Source of the DNA: Clostridia bacterium
Lineage (GTDB): Bacteria > Bacillota > Clostridia > Oscillospirales > CAG-382
Direction of reading: 5' to 3'
Length of the DNA stretch: 55,927 nt
Assembly (NCBI GenBank): GCA_017521025.1
Contig: JAFXEB010000026.1
Coordinates: forward strand, 1 to 55,927
Under the pieces are notes generated by a model. The model searched no databases and was not told the origin of the DNA. It saw nothing but the letters and a program-made list of their open reading frames with translations. Shown here piece after piece: positions 1 through 7,438 of the stretch; the first letter of the stretch is position 1; the number at the start of each line of letters is the position of its first letter. The position numbers and the translations under genes were made by a program.

Positions 1-64
1 AATTTTCAATGTCCGCTCCGCTCTGCCTCCGTGCCTTTCGGCCCGTCCCTCAAGCGGCTCAGTC

Positions 65-93
65 AGTATATCACTCTTTTTTGCGTTTGTCAA
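65..93 (-). promoter_or_regulatory. Sigma-A promoter P2, reading left out of the window
   Basis: The -35 box is TTGACA (complement of 88-93) and the -10 box is TATACT (complement of 65-70), with a 17-bp spacer and a TG one base upstream of the -10 box. The -35 box sits inside AAAAAGGTATTGACAAACG, which recurs exactly at the hrcA promoter. Confidence 0.75.
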
Positions 94-280
94 TACCTTT
101 TTTGAATTTTTTTGAACTTTTTTCGCACTTTTTTCTCGGTGGCTCCCTCTGCGCTATTTCCGGCGCCTCGCCTACCCAAGCCCTTTGTGCTTTGCTCTAC
201 TCAATCCCTTTCGGTACTGTCTCTCGCTTACCTAGTTATACTTGTCCTCGCTGACAGCGCTCAGCGCCGCAACGGCTCTT

Positions 281-309
281 AATATACCACATCTTTCCCC
301 CCTTGTCAA
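281..309 (-). promoter_or_regulatory. Sigma-A promoter P1, reading left out of the window
   Basis: The -35 box is TTGACA (304-309) and the -10 box is TATATT (281-286), with a 17-bp spacer. It lies about 216 bp upstream of P2 in the same direction and shares the AAAAAGGTATTGACAA core. It starts just past the 3' end of folC, which is also on the minus strand, so folC read-through could enter this unit. I see no clear terminator between them. Confidence 0.7.
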
Positions 310-327
310 TACCTTTTTCCTTCTTTT

Positions 328-1629
328 TTATTGTTTTTTATTGTTTTTTGGAGAAAGCTTATCGAGGGCAGCCTTTACCTCCTCGTACATATAAAGGGAG
401 CCCGTAGCAAGCACCGTTTCACCCGTTGCCAGCGCCATTGCTACTCCCTGCTCTACCGTTGGCGCCGCAGTGCACTCTCCGCCGATGGCTCTTATTGCCT
501 CTGCCAGACTCTCGGCAGGCAGGCTTCTTGGGTTGGCAGGTCTTACCGTGATAAAGCTCTTTGCTATCTCCTTCAGCATCTCAAGCTCCACGGCGTAGTC
601 CTTGTCTGCCATAACGCCTATGAGCACCACTGCTTTTTCCTTAAAGAACTTGTACGTATCCACCGCCGACCTGACGCCTTGGGGGTTATGTCCGCCGTCA
701 TAAATGAAATAAGGTTCTTTTCTCAAAAGCTCAAAGCGTGCGGGCCAGTATACGGTCGCAAAGCCCTCCCTTAGAGCCTCGGTGCTGATCTTTACACCCT
801 GCCCTCTCAGCGTCTCCACCGTCTCGAGCACTAAGGCTGCATTGTCAAACTGATACACGCCGCCCAGAGGGACGGTATATTGCTCACCCTTATAGTTAAA
901 GGTAATGCCGTGCACGGGGCTATAGCTTGCGCCTTCGGCGAAAATCATATGGTCTTGGGTGTGATAATTGCCGCCAAGGCTACGGCAAGCGCACCCAAGG
1001 GCTTCACAGGTAGCTTTGATGACCGCAGCGCCCTCTGCCGTATTGTCTGCGGAAACTACGGGACAGCCTTTTTTGATTATGCCCGCCTTTGCCCTTGCGA
1101 TCTCCTCTATGGTGGAGCCGAGGACAGAGGTGTGGTCAAGCCCCAGTGCCGTTATTACGGAAACGAGAGGAGCCTCGATAACGTTGGTGGAGTCAAGCTC
1201 GCCGCCCATACCCACCTCAAGAACCACTATATCGCACTTTTCACGGGCAAAATACTCGAAGCCTATGGCGGTAACAAGCTCAAACTCCGTAGGGTGGTCT
1301 GCCATAGCCTCGGCGTGCTGCCTGACGTATTCGGTTATCTCCGCCAGTCGGTCGTCGGGGATATCCTCGCCGTTAATGCGGATACGGTCATTGAACCTTA
1401 ATATATAAGGAGAGGTATAAAGTCCCGTTCTGTAGCCTGCCGCCCGCAGAATGCTTGCCAGCATAGCGCAGGTAGAGCCCTTACCGTTGGTGCCCGCCAC
1501 GTGAACAAAGCGTAAACGGCGCTGGGGGTTGCCCATTCTGTCAAGAAGCTCGGCTGTGCGCTCAAGTCCCGGGCGGCTGCCCATCCAGGATACGCTGTGT
1601 ATATATTCAAGTGCTTCCCTTACGGTCAT
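328..1629 (-). CDS. folC: Bifunctional folylpolyglutamate synthase / dihydrofolate synthase
   Basis: A Mur-ligase-fold cytosolic enzyme of 433 aa, the usual family length. It adds glutamate to dihydropteroate and to reduced folates using ATP. The P-loop GTNGKGST is at residues 46-53, the segment DHTSVLGSTIEEIA at about 170-183, and the DGGHNP motif of the C-terminal domain (usually DGAHNP) near residue 320. The ATG start overlaps the stop of the upstream transporter gene by 4 bp (ATGA), so the two are translationally coupled. Transport and retention by polyglutamylation therefore appear to be made together, probably under the folate riboswitch upstream. Confidence 0.95.
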   Translation of the reverse strand: MTVREALEYIHSVSWMGSRPGLERTAELLDRMGNPQRRLRFVHVAGTNGKGSTCAMLASILRAAGYRTGLYTSPYILRFNDRIRINGEDIPDDRLAEITEYVRQHAEAMADHPTEFELVTAIGFEYFAREKCDIVVLEVGMGGELDSTNVIEAPLVSVITALGLDHTSVLGSTIEEIARAKAGIIKKGCPVVSADNTAEGAAVIKATCEALGCACRSLGGNYHTQDHMIFAEGASYSPVHGITFNYKGEQYTVPLGGVYQFDNAALVLETVETLRGQGVKISTEALREGFATVYWPARFELLRKEPYFIYDGGHNPQGVRSAVDTYKFFKEKAVVLIGVMADKDYAVELEMLKEIAKSFITVRPANPRSLPAESLAEAIRAIGGECTAAPTVEQGVAMALATGETVLATGSLYMYEEVKAALDKLSPKNNKKQ

Positions 1630-2159
1630 CTTCCCTTGCCTCCCATCAGTCTATCAAGTCCCCTAACATTCCTCAGCCAGCAGAGCAGCAGCCATTCTGC
1701 CACGCCCACGGCGAGGGAGATACCAAGCCCTATGAACACGCCCTGCCAAGGCATAGAGAAATACAATATCTTGCCCACGGATTTTACTGCTACCTGACCA
1801 ACCAAATGAGCAAGGAGCACTGCAAGGGCAGTCTGCGCCCTTTTACTGTTCCTTATTATATAAGGGGCGACGCCTGCCATTGCGCCCACCGCCGCCGCAC
1901 CCAGTGAGATGACGGGGTTAAGGGCAGGGTTGGTGGACATAAGACAGCTTACGGCGTCACCGCATACACCAACGGCGGCACCCACACCGGGACCGAAAAG
2001 GATTCCGGCGAGGATAACGGGAGCGTTTTCGAAGGTGACACGGTAGTAGACGTTAAAGGTGAACAGATTTTTGCACAGGATGCCTATAACTGCGCTCAGC
2101 GCCGCCAGAAGCGCCGATGCGGTGAGCACCCTTACTGCGTTTTTGTGTTTTTTTTGCAT
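1626..2159 (-). CDS. folT: Folate-family ECF transporter S component (FolT-like)
   Basis: A 177-aa, very hydrophobic protein with about six predicted membrane segments. It has the layout of the small substrate-binding S components that dock onto the shared ECF energy-coupling module. The segment ENAPVILAGILFGPGVGA near residues 44-61 resembles folate/riboflavin-class S components. The specificity call rests mainly on context: a 4-bp overlap with folC and a probable tetrahydrofolate riboswitch in the leader. A good ribosome site (AAAGGAGGGG) precedes the ATG. No EcfA/EcfT genes lie in the window, as is normal for group II ECF systems. It could carry another pteridine-like vitamin. Confidence 0.85.
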   Translation of the reverse strand: MQKKHKNAVRVLTASALLAALSAVIGILCKNLFTFNVYYRVTFENAPVILAGILFGPGVGAAVGVCGDAVSCLMSTNPALNPVISLGAAAVGAMAGVAPYIIRNSKRAQTALAVLLAHLVGQVAVKSVGKILYFSMPWQGVFIGLGISLAVGVAEWLLLCWLRNVRGLDRLMGGKGR

Positions 2160-2226
2160 AAAAATACCCCTCCTTTATTTTCGTCGTCATATCAAAGCAC
2201 GAAAAACAAAGAGGGTGCAGAAATAT

Positions 2227-2345
2227 GCGACAGCGGGATGCTGACCCGATACCGCAAACGCCCTTATATATAAGGTAGCATTTTTCGTCCGTCGGCAACT
2301 CCCCGTCCGACAGGCACTTTACGCATTGGGTCATACTCTGCCGCC
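2227..2345 (-). promoter_or_regulatory. Probable tetrahydrofolate (THF) riboswitch
   Basis: Read on the minus strand, the leader of folT-folC has the order of conserved pieces of the THF riboswitch: CAGAGTA then TGACCC (P2, left), GCGTAAAGTG, a 7-bp P3 helix (CTGTCGG with CCGACGG), an 11-nt loop ACGGGGAGTTG, then ACGAA, an AT-rich hairpin, TTGCGGTA, GGGTCA (P2, right), and GCATCC before CGCTG (P1, right). The P2 and P3 helices pair without mismatch, with one G-T pair in P3. The promoter places the transcript start at the first base of the element. The downstream genes take up and polyglutamylate folate. Assignment is by eye, without a covariance-model score. Confidence 0.7.
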
Positions 2346-2348
2346 ACC

Positions 2349-2377
2349 ATATTAGCACAGAGAGCCGCCTCTGTCAA
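2349..2377 (-). promoter_or_regulatory. Sigma-A promoter for folT-folC
   Basis: The -35 box is TTGACA (2372-2377), the -10 box TAATAT (2349-2354), and the spacer 17 bp. Expected transcription start is near 2342, immediately before the riboswitch fold. Confidence 0.75.
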
Positions 2378-2444
2378 GGGGTAGGAATAGATTTGGGCAA
2401 GTAGGGCGTGACTTACACTATATATTGCGCCTTGCAAGCTATTT

Positions 2445-2471
2445 TTAGCACTCATGGGAGGAGAGTGCAAA
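2445..2471 (+). promoter_or_regulatory. CIRCE operator 1 (HrcA binding site)
   Basis: TTAGCACTC, nine bases, then GAGTGCAAA: the CIRCE consensus (TTAGCACTC-N9-GAGTGCTAA) with one changed base. It lies about 30 bp upstream of the hrcA -35 box and about 70 bp from the folT promoter on the other strand. Confidence 0.85.
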
Positions 2472-2499
2472 TTTTTTTGAAAAATTTTCGAAAAAGGTA

Positions 2500-2527
2500 T
2501 TGACAAACGGAAAAAGTGGGGTATAAT
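2500..2527 (+). promoter_or_regulatory. Sigma-A promoter of the hrcA-grpE-dnaK-dnaJ operon
   Basis: TTGACA (2500-2505), 16 bp, TATAAT (2522-2527): consensus boxes in a vegetative promoter, as is usual for CIRCE-regulated class I heat-shock genes. It shares AAAAAGGTATTGACAAACG with promoter P2 at the left edge of the window. Confidence 0.85.
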
Positions 2528-2535
2528 CATAGGTG

Positions 2536-2562
2536 TTAGCAGAGCAAGGCACAGAGTGCTAA
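2536..2562 (+). promoter_or_regulatory. CIRCE operator 2, degenerate left arm
   Basis: TTAGCAGAG, nine bases, then GAGTGCTAA. The right arm is a perfect CIRCE half-site and the left arm matches in the first six bases. Its place just downstream of the -10 box is the classic repression site. Confidence 0.75.
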
Positions 2563-2611
2563 AAAAGCTTAGCAAACGCAGGAGCGTTTATGGAAAAGGA
2601 GGTCCTACAGG

Positions 2612-3652
2612 GTGCACGAATTGTCTGACAGAAAAAAGCGCATACTTAAATCGCTGATAGACGAATACATCCGTTCAGGCGAGCCCGTGGGGTCCAAATA
2701 CATTTCGGGCGCATTGCCTGACAGCGTTTCCAGCGCCACCGTGCGTAACGAGATGAGCGAGATGACCGAGCTTGGCTATCTTGACAAGCCTCATACTTCG
2801 GCAGGCCGTGTCCCTACGGCGAAGGCCCTTAAGACCTATGTTGATGGTCTTATGGAGGAATACAAGCTGTCCCTTGAGGAGCTTGAGCTGCTTAACGAGC
2901 TGCTTGAGTACAAGGTGGGCGAGTTCGGCAAGCTGCTGAGTCAGGCGGCGAGGGCACTGTCCGCCATCACCAATTACACCGCCATATCCGTGCTTAAGCC
3001 TGCGGCGCTGAGCGCCGAGAGCTTCAGGGCGGTGACGGTGGACGATGAAAGCTTTCTGCTTTTGATGAAATGCACCGACGGTCAGGTGATGACAAGGACG
3101 GTGAAGGCGAGCCAGAGCGACGAGCTACTGCTTAAAGCCTTGGAGAAGGCGCTTAACGGTTGCTTAACGGGGCTTACCGCCGAGCAGGTGACTCTGCCCG
3201 TGATACTGCGGCTTGAGGAGTCGGCGGCGGAGGCGAAGGCGCTTGTGTCGCCAACGCTGAGGGCGGTTTACGATATGCTTGGTGCGGAGGCGGAGGAGGA
3301 CGTACAGGTAGAGGGGATAACAAAGCTCCTTTCCTACCCCGAGTTTTTCGACGTGAGCAAGGCGAAGCAGGTGCTTAGCGTACTTGAGCAGAAGCATGCG
3401 CTGGTGAGCCGTCTTACGGGCGGCGAGGCAGGCAAGCCTAACCTTGTAATGTCCGGTGAAGGGCTTGAAAGCACCGATGCCAGCGTGGTCTACTACCCCA
3501 TAATCGCAGGGGGCAAGACAGTGGGCGCCATAGGCGTTATCGGCCCCAAGCGTATGGACTACAAGAAGGTCATAGCAAGTCTTGAGTATTTTGCAACGGG
3601 CTTGTCCGAAGAAATGAACAGTAAAGGAGACACTGACGAGGATGGAGAATAA
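2612..3652 (+). CDS. hrcA: Heat-inducible transcription repressor HrcA
   Basis: A 346-aa repressor that binds CIRCE and senses free GroE/DnaK capacity. The N-terminal winged helix-turn-helix covers about residues 1-75 (including SSATVRNEM, LGYLDKPHTSAGRVPT), followed by the HrcA-type GAF-like domain. The start is GTG at 2612, with a strong site AAAGGAGGT about 7 bases upstream. An ATG at 2590 is out of frame. It is the first gene of the operon and overlaps grpE by 11 bp. Two CIRCE elements upstream indicate autorepression. Length and motifs are normal for the family. Confidence 0.96.
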   Translation: MHELSDRKKRILKSLIDEYIRSGEPVGSKYISGALPDSVSSATVRNEMSEMTELGYLDKPHTSAGRVPTAKALKTYVDGLMEEYKLSLEELELLNELLEYKVGEFGKLLSQAARALSAITNYTAISVLKPAALSAESFRAVTVDDESFLLLMKCTDGQVMTRTVKASQSDELLLKALEKALNGCLTGLTAEQVTLPVILRLEESAAEAKALVSPTLRAVYDMLGAEAEEDVQVEGITKLLSYPEFFDVSKAKQVLSVLEQKHALVSRLTGGEAGKPNLVMSGEGLESTDASVVYYPIIAGGKTVGAIGVIGPKRMDYKKVIASLEYFATGLSEEMNSKGDTDEDGE

Positions 3653-4196
3653 AATAGAGACGCCGGAGACCGAGGAGAAGGTGGAGAAGACCGCCGCACC
3701 CGAGGAAAAGAAGAAGGACAAGGCAGGCAAGCTAAAGGCTGAGCTGGCGGCAGAAAAGGAAAGAGCAGACAAGGCTGAGGCGGCACTGCTTGAGCTGAAC
3801 GATAAATATATGAGGCTTGCGGCAGAGTACGATAATTTCCGCAAGAGGAGCGCCAAGGAGAAGGAGGCGCTGTACGGCGACTCGGTAGCAGGCGTTGCGG
3901 CGGCGTTTTTGCCCATAGTTGACTGTGCCGAGATGGCGGCGGTATACGCCACCGACGGCGGCGAGCTTGCAAAGGGCGTTCTGATGATGAAGAAGCAGTC
4001 CGCCGAGATAATGGCAAAGCTTAAAATAGAGGTAATAGACCCTACGGGCGAGCAGTTCGACCCTGCGTATCACAATGCGATACTGCACGAGGAGGACGAG
4101 GAGAGCCCCGAGAACACCGTTAAGGAGACCTTGCAGAAGGGCTACAGGATAGGCGACAGAGTTATTCGCTACGCCCTTGTTAAGGTAGTAAATTAG
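3642..4196 (+). CDS. grpE: Nucleotide exchange factor GrpE
   Basis: A 184-aa cytosolic co-chaperone that releases ADP from DnaK. Residues 1-40 are charged and probably disordered, residues about 40-75 form the long dimerising coiled coil (KYMRLAAEYDNFRKRS), and the C-terminal beta domain carries the family motif around DPTGEQFDPAYHNAI, ending in a GYRIGDRVIRYALVKV segment. It starts inside the end of hrcA and lies 36 bp before dnaK, the standard order in Bacillota. Confidence 0.96.
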   Translation: MENKIETPETEEKVEKTAAPEEKKKDKAGKLKAELAAEKERADKAEAALLELNDKYMRLAAEYDNFRKRSAKEKEALYGDSVAGVAAAFLPIVDCAEMAAVYATDGGELAKGVLMMKKQSAEIMAKLKIEVIDPTGEQFDPAYHNAILHEEDEESPENTVKETLQKGYRIGDRVIRYALVKVVN

Positions 4197-4232
4197 CTTA
4201 TAAAAAACGTATATATAAGGAGGAAAAACATT

Positions 4233-6056
4233 ATGTCTAAGATTATAGGTATTGACCTTGGTACAACCAATTCCTGCGTAGCAGTGTACGAGGGCGGCGA
4301 GCCCATAGTTATAACCAATACCGAGGGTGAGAGAACCACTCCCTCTGTAGTGGCCTTCTCCAAGTCCGGAGAGCGTATGGTAGGTCAGTCTGCAAAGAGA
4401 CAGGCGATAACCAACCCCGACAGAACCATTATGTCCATCAAGAGAGATATGGGTACTGCAAAGAAGGTGGCTATAGACGGCAAGAACTACACTCCTCAGG
4501 AGATCTCCGCCATGATACTTCAGAAGCTGAAGGCAGACGCTGAGAGCTATCTGGGCGCACCCGTTACCAAGGCGGTAATCACTGTACCCGCATACTTCTC
4601 TGACGCACAGCGTCAGGCAACCAAGGACGCAGGCAAGATAGCAGGTCTTGAGGTGCTTCGTATAATCAACGAGCCCACTGCCGCAGCCCTTGCTTACGGT
4701 CTTAACAAGGAGATCGACCAGAAGGTTATGATATTTGACCTTGGCGGCGGCACCTTTGACGTATCTCTGCTTGAGATAAGCGACGGCGTGTTCGAGGTTC
4801 TTGCCACCAACGGTAACAACCATCTGGGCGGCGACGACTTTGACGACAAGATAATCGACTGGATAATCGACACCTTCAAGCGTGAAGAGGGCATCGACCT
4901 GAGGCAGGACAGAATGGCTATGAAGCGTCTTAAGGAGGCTGCAGAGAAGGCTAAGATTGAGCTTTCCAGCGTTTCTAACACCAACATCAACCTGCCCTTT
5001 ATAGCAAACTCCAAGCATTTTGATGCGGACCTCAGCCGTGCTAAGTTCGACGAGCTTACCGCAGGTCTTGTAAACGCAACTCTCGAGCCCGTTAAGAAGG
5101 TGCTCTCCGACAGCGGTCTCTCCGCATCTCAGATAGACAAGGTGCTTCTCGTAGGCGGCTCTACCAGAATCCCTGCAGTACAAGAGGCTATCAAGCGCTT
5201 CCTTGGCAAGGAGGCATCCAAGGGCATCAACCCCGACGAGTGCGTTGCCATCGGTGCGGCTGTACAGGCAGGCGTTCTCGGCGGCGAGGTAAAGGACCTG
5301 CTGTTGCTTGACGTTACTCCCCTCTCTCTCGGTATCGAGACTCTGGGCGGCGTATTCAACAGAATAATCGACAGAAACACCACTATCCCCGTACAGAAGA
5401 GTCAGGTATACTCCACTGCGGCAGACGGTCAGACCTCCGTTGAGATCCACGTGCTTCAGGGCGAGCGTGACATGGCTGCAGGCAACACCACCCTCGGTCG
5501 CTTTATGCTGGACGGTATCGCTCCCGCACCCAGAGGCGTGCCTCAGATAGAGGTTACCTTTGATATCGACGCTAACGGCATAGTTAACGTCACAGCCAAG
5601 GACAAGGGCACGGGCAAGGAACAGCACATCACCATCACCTCCTCCACCAATATGTCCAAGGAGGACATTGACCGTGCGGTAAGAGACGCAGAGATGCACG
5701 CCGCAGAGGACAAGGAGCGCAAGGAGGCTGTTGAGATAAAGAACAGAGCTGAGAGCCTTGTATTCCAGAGCGAAAAGACCCTTGGCGAGATAGGCGACAA
5801 GCTGCCCGACAGCGACAAACAGCCCGTTCTTGACGCTATTGCAAAGCTTAAGGATACGGTAAAGGCCGACAACACCGCAGCTATCAAGGAGGATACCGAG
5901 GCGCTTGAGAAGGCGTTCTATGCACTCTCCGAAAAGCTTTACGGTCAGGCAGGTCAGGCAGGCGGCCCCAATATGGGCGGCATGGGCGGCGACCCCAACA
6001 TGGGCGGCAACCCTAACGATGACGGCGTGTTTGACGCAGACTTTACCGATAAATAA
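4233..6056 (+). CDS. dnaK: Chaperone protein DnaK (Hsp70)
   Basis: A 607-aa Hsp70 ATPase that binds exposed hydrophobic segments of client proteins. The phosphate-1 motif [13 protein letters not shown] is near the N terminus, [14 protein letters not shown] near residue 168, and [11 protein letters not shown] near residue 310. The substrate-binding beta domain and helical lid follow. The C terminus is a Gly/Met/Pro/Asn-rich tail ending in acidic residues, typical of Bacillota DnaK. A very good site (AAGGAGGAAAAA) precedes the ATG. Codon use looks strongly biased, as expected for a highly expressed gene. Confidence 0.98.
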   Translation: MSKIIGIDLGTTNSCVAVYEGGEPIVITNTEGERTTPSVVAFSKSGERMVGQSAKRQAITNPDRTIMSIKRDMGTAKKVAIDGKNYTPQEISAMILQKLKADAESYLGAPVTKAVITVPAYFSDAQRQATKDAGKIAGLEVLRIINEPTAAALAYGLNKEIDQKVMIFDLGGGTFDVSLLEISDGVFEVLATNGNNHLGGDDFDDKIIDWIIDTFKREEGIDLRQDRMAMKRLKEAAEKAKIELSSVSNTNINLPFIANSKHFDADLSRAKFDELTAGLVNATLEPVKKVLSDSGLSASQIDKVLLVGGSTRIPAVQEAIKRFLGKEASKGINPDECVAIGAAVQAGVLGGEVKDLLLLDVTPLSLGIETLGGVFNRIIDRNTTIPVQKSQVYSTAADGQTSVEIHVLQGERDMAAGNTTLGRFMLDGIAPAPRGVPQIEVTFDIDANGIVNVTAKDKGTGKEQHITITSSTNMSKEDIDRAVRDAEMHAAEDKERKEAVEIKNRAESLVFQSEKTLGEIGDKLPDSDKQPVLDAIAKLKDTVKADNTAAIKEDTEALEKAFYALSEKLYGQAGQAGGPNMGGMGGDPNMGGNPNDDGVFDADFTDK

Positions 6057-6072
6057 ACAGAAACCACTTGAT

Positions 6073-6102
6073 GGCGGAGGGGCATATAAAGGCTCCTTCG
6101 CC
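6073..6102 (+). promoter_or_regulatory. Intercistronic 11-bp hairpin between dnaK and dnaJ
   Basis: The arms 6073-6083 and 6092-6102 pair over 11 positions, including G-U pairs, with an 8-base AT-rich loop. No T-run follows at once. It may be an RNA processing or stability element, or a weak attenuator that lowers dnaJ relative to dnaK. Function is inference. Confidence 0.5.
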
Positions 6103-6132
6103 ACGGTGCAGTTTTGAGGAGGAGGCATATCG

Positions 6133-7278
6133 GTGGCAGACAAGAGAGATTTTTACGAGGTGCTTGGGGTGTCCAAGACCGCCTCGGCAGACGAGATAAA
6201 AAAGGCATATAAAAAGCAGGCAAAGAAATATCACCCCGATATGAATCCCGGTGACAAGGCAGCAGAGGACAAGTTCAAAGAGGTGAACGAGGCCTATGCC
6301 GTGCTCTCCGATGACGAAAAGAGGGGGCTTTACGACCAGTACGGTCACGCCGCCTTTGACCCTGCAAGCGGTGCAGGCGCAGGCGGCTACGGCGGTGGCT
6401 TCGGCGGCTTTGATTTTGGTGATATCGGCGACATATTCGGCAGCTTTTTCGGCGGCGGTATGGGCGGCTCGGCAAGGGGCGGCGCAGGCGGTGCCACCCG
6501 TGGCGAGGACCTTGGCTACAGGCTGACTATTGATTTTGAGGAGGCTGTTTTCGGCTGTAAGAAGACTATTGAGTTTACACACACCGAAAAATGCGCCAAG
6601 TGCGGCGGCAGCGGCGCAGAGAACGCCGCTGACGTAGAGCGCTGTCCTACCTGCGGCGGCTCGGGCACGGTCAGGGTGCTGAGGAACATGGGCTTTGCCT
6701 CCATGCAGATGCAACAGACCTGCAGCCACTGCGGCGGCAGGGGCAAGATAATAAAGAACGCCTGCTCTGCCTGTAAGGGCAAGGGCTCGGTAAGGAAGGC
6801 GGAGAAGAAGGAGATAGAGATCCCTGCAGGCATCGACAACGGCGAAAGGCTCAGGCTAAAGGGTCTTGGCAACGCAGGCGAGAACGGCGGTAGCGCAGGC
6901 AACCTTTACGTAAGCGTTTCCGTGCGCCCTCACAAGCTGTATCAGCGTGACGGCACCACCCTTTATATGGACCTGCCCGTGACCTTTGTGGAGGCAACGC
7001 TGGGCGCAAAGATAACAGTGCCCACGCCCGAGGGCGGCAAGGCAGAGTTTTCTATCCCCGAGGGCACCCAAAGCGGCACGGTGTTCTCCCTCCGTGGCAA
7101 GGGCGTACCCTTTACCAACAACCCCACGGTAAGGGGTGACCTGAGGGTGACGGTAAACGTGGAGATACCCAAGGGGCTTAACGAAAAGCAAAAGGAGCTG
7201 TTGCGCCAGTTTGGCGAGGCGACCGACGTGAAGAATTTCACCAAGAAAAAGAGCTTTTTCGACAAGTTCAAAAAGTAA
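6133..7278 (+). CDS. dnaJ: Chaperone protein DnaJ (Hsp40, class A)
   Basis: A 381-aa co-chaperone that stimulates DnaK ATP hydrolysis and delivers clients. The J domain spans about residues 1-70 with HPD at 34-36. A Gly/Phe-rich linker follows. The cysteine-rich domain has four CxxCxGxG repeats ([32 protein letters not shown]) for two zinc ions, then the C-terminal substrate domains. The start is GTG at 6133, behind GAGGAGGAGG. It is the last gene of the operon and is followed by a strong terminator. Confidence 0.97.
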   Translation: MADKRDFYEVLGVSKTASADEIKKAYKKQAKKYHPDMNPGDKAAEDKFKEVNEAYAVLSDDEKRGLYDQYGHAAFDPASGAGAGGYGGGFGGFDFGDIGDIFGSFFGGGMGGSARGGAGGATRGEDLGYRLTIDFEEAVFGCKKTIEFTHTEKCAKCGGSGAENAADVERCPTCGGSGTVRVLRNMGFASMQMQQTCSHCGGRGKIIKNACSACKGKGSVRKAEKKEIEIPAGIDNGERLRLKGLGNAGENGGSAGNLYVSVSVRPHKLYQRDGTTLYMDLPVTFVEATLGAKITVPTPEGGKAEFSIPEGTQSGTVFSLRGKGVPFTNNPTVRGDLRVTVNVEIPKGLNEKQKELLRQFGEATDVKNFTKKKSFFDKFKK

Positions 7279-7345
7279 AGGCGCAGGTCGCTCAGGTACA
7301 TCGCAAGGCTCAGGTAAAGATATATAGCAAAGACATATAAGCAAG

Positions 7346-7382
7346 AAAAACCTCGATGAAACCAAATTTCATCGAGGTTTTT
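7346..7382 (+). terminator. Bidirectional rho-independent terminator
   Basis: A perfect 16-bp stem (7346-7361 with 7367-7382) closes a 5-base loop and has A/T tracts at both ends. It ends the dnaJ operon from the left and the SGNH lipoprotein operon from the right, two converging units. Confidence 0.9.
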
Positions 7383-7438
7383 GTTATCCTTGTTAAAGAC
7401 AGCCCTTGCCATCCTTTTTGGTTTTGGCTCTAAGGCTC

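Larger units (their letters stand above)
1..327. other. Gene-free left edge, probable upstream region of a stable-RNA operon
   Basis: I see no convincing protein gene here. The plus strand is open for about 80 codons from position 9, but that frame has no ribosome site and an unlikely composition. On the minus strand there are two near-identical promoter modules reading left out of the window. Each is preceded by an A-rich stretch and each starts its transcript with a similar GAGCCG-containing segment. Tandem strong promoters with a long G-rich leader are typical of rRNA operons in Bacillota. The leader reaches the window edge with a GGACATTGAAAATT-like segment. That an rRNA or tRNA operon follows is inference, because no rRNA sequence lies in the window. 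Confidence 0.5.

Noticed and set aside
9..254. Protein gene at the left edge, plus strand
   Set aside because: No ribosome site, unlikely composition, and it overlaps minus-strand promoter sequence.
3732..6143. An 803-codon minus-strand open frame
   Set aside because: Antisense of grpE and dnaK, whose biased codon use removes stops on the other strand; no protein-like domain and no start signal.
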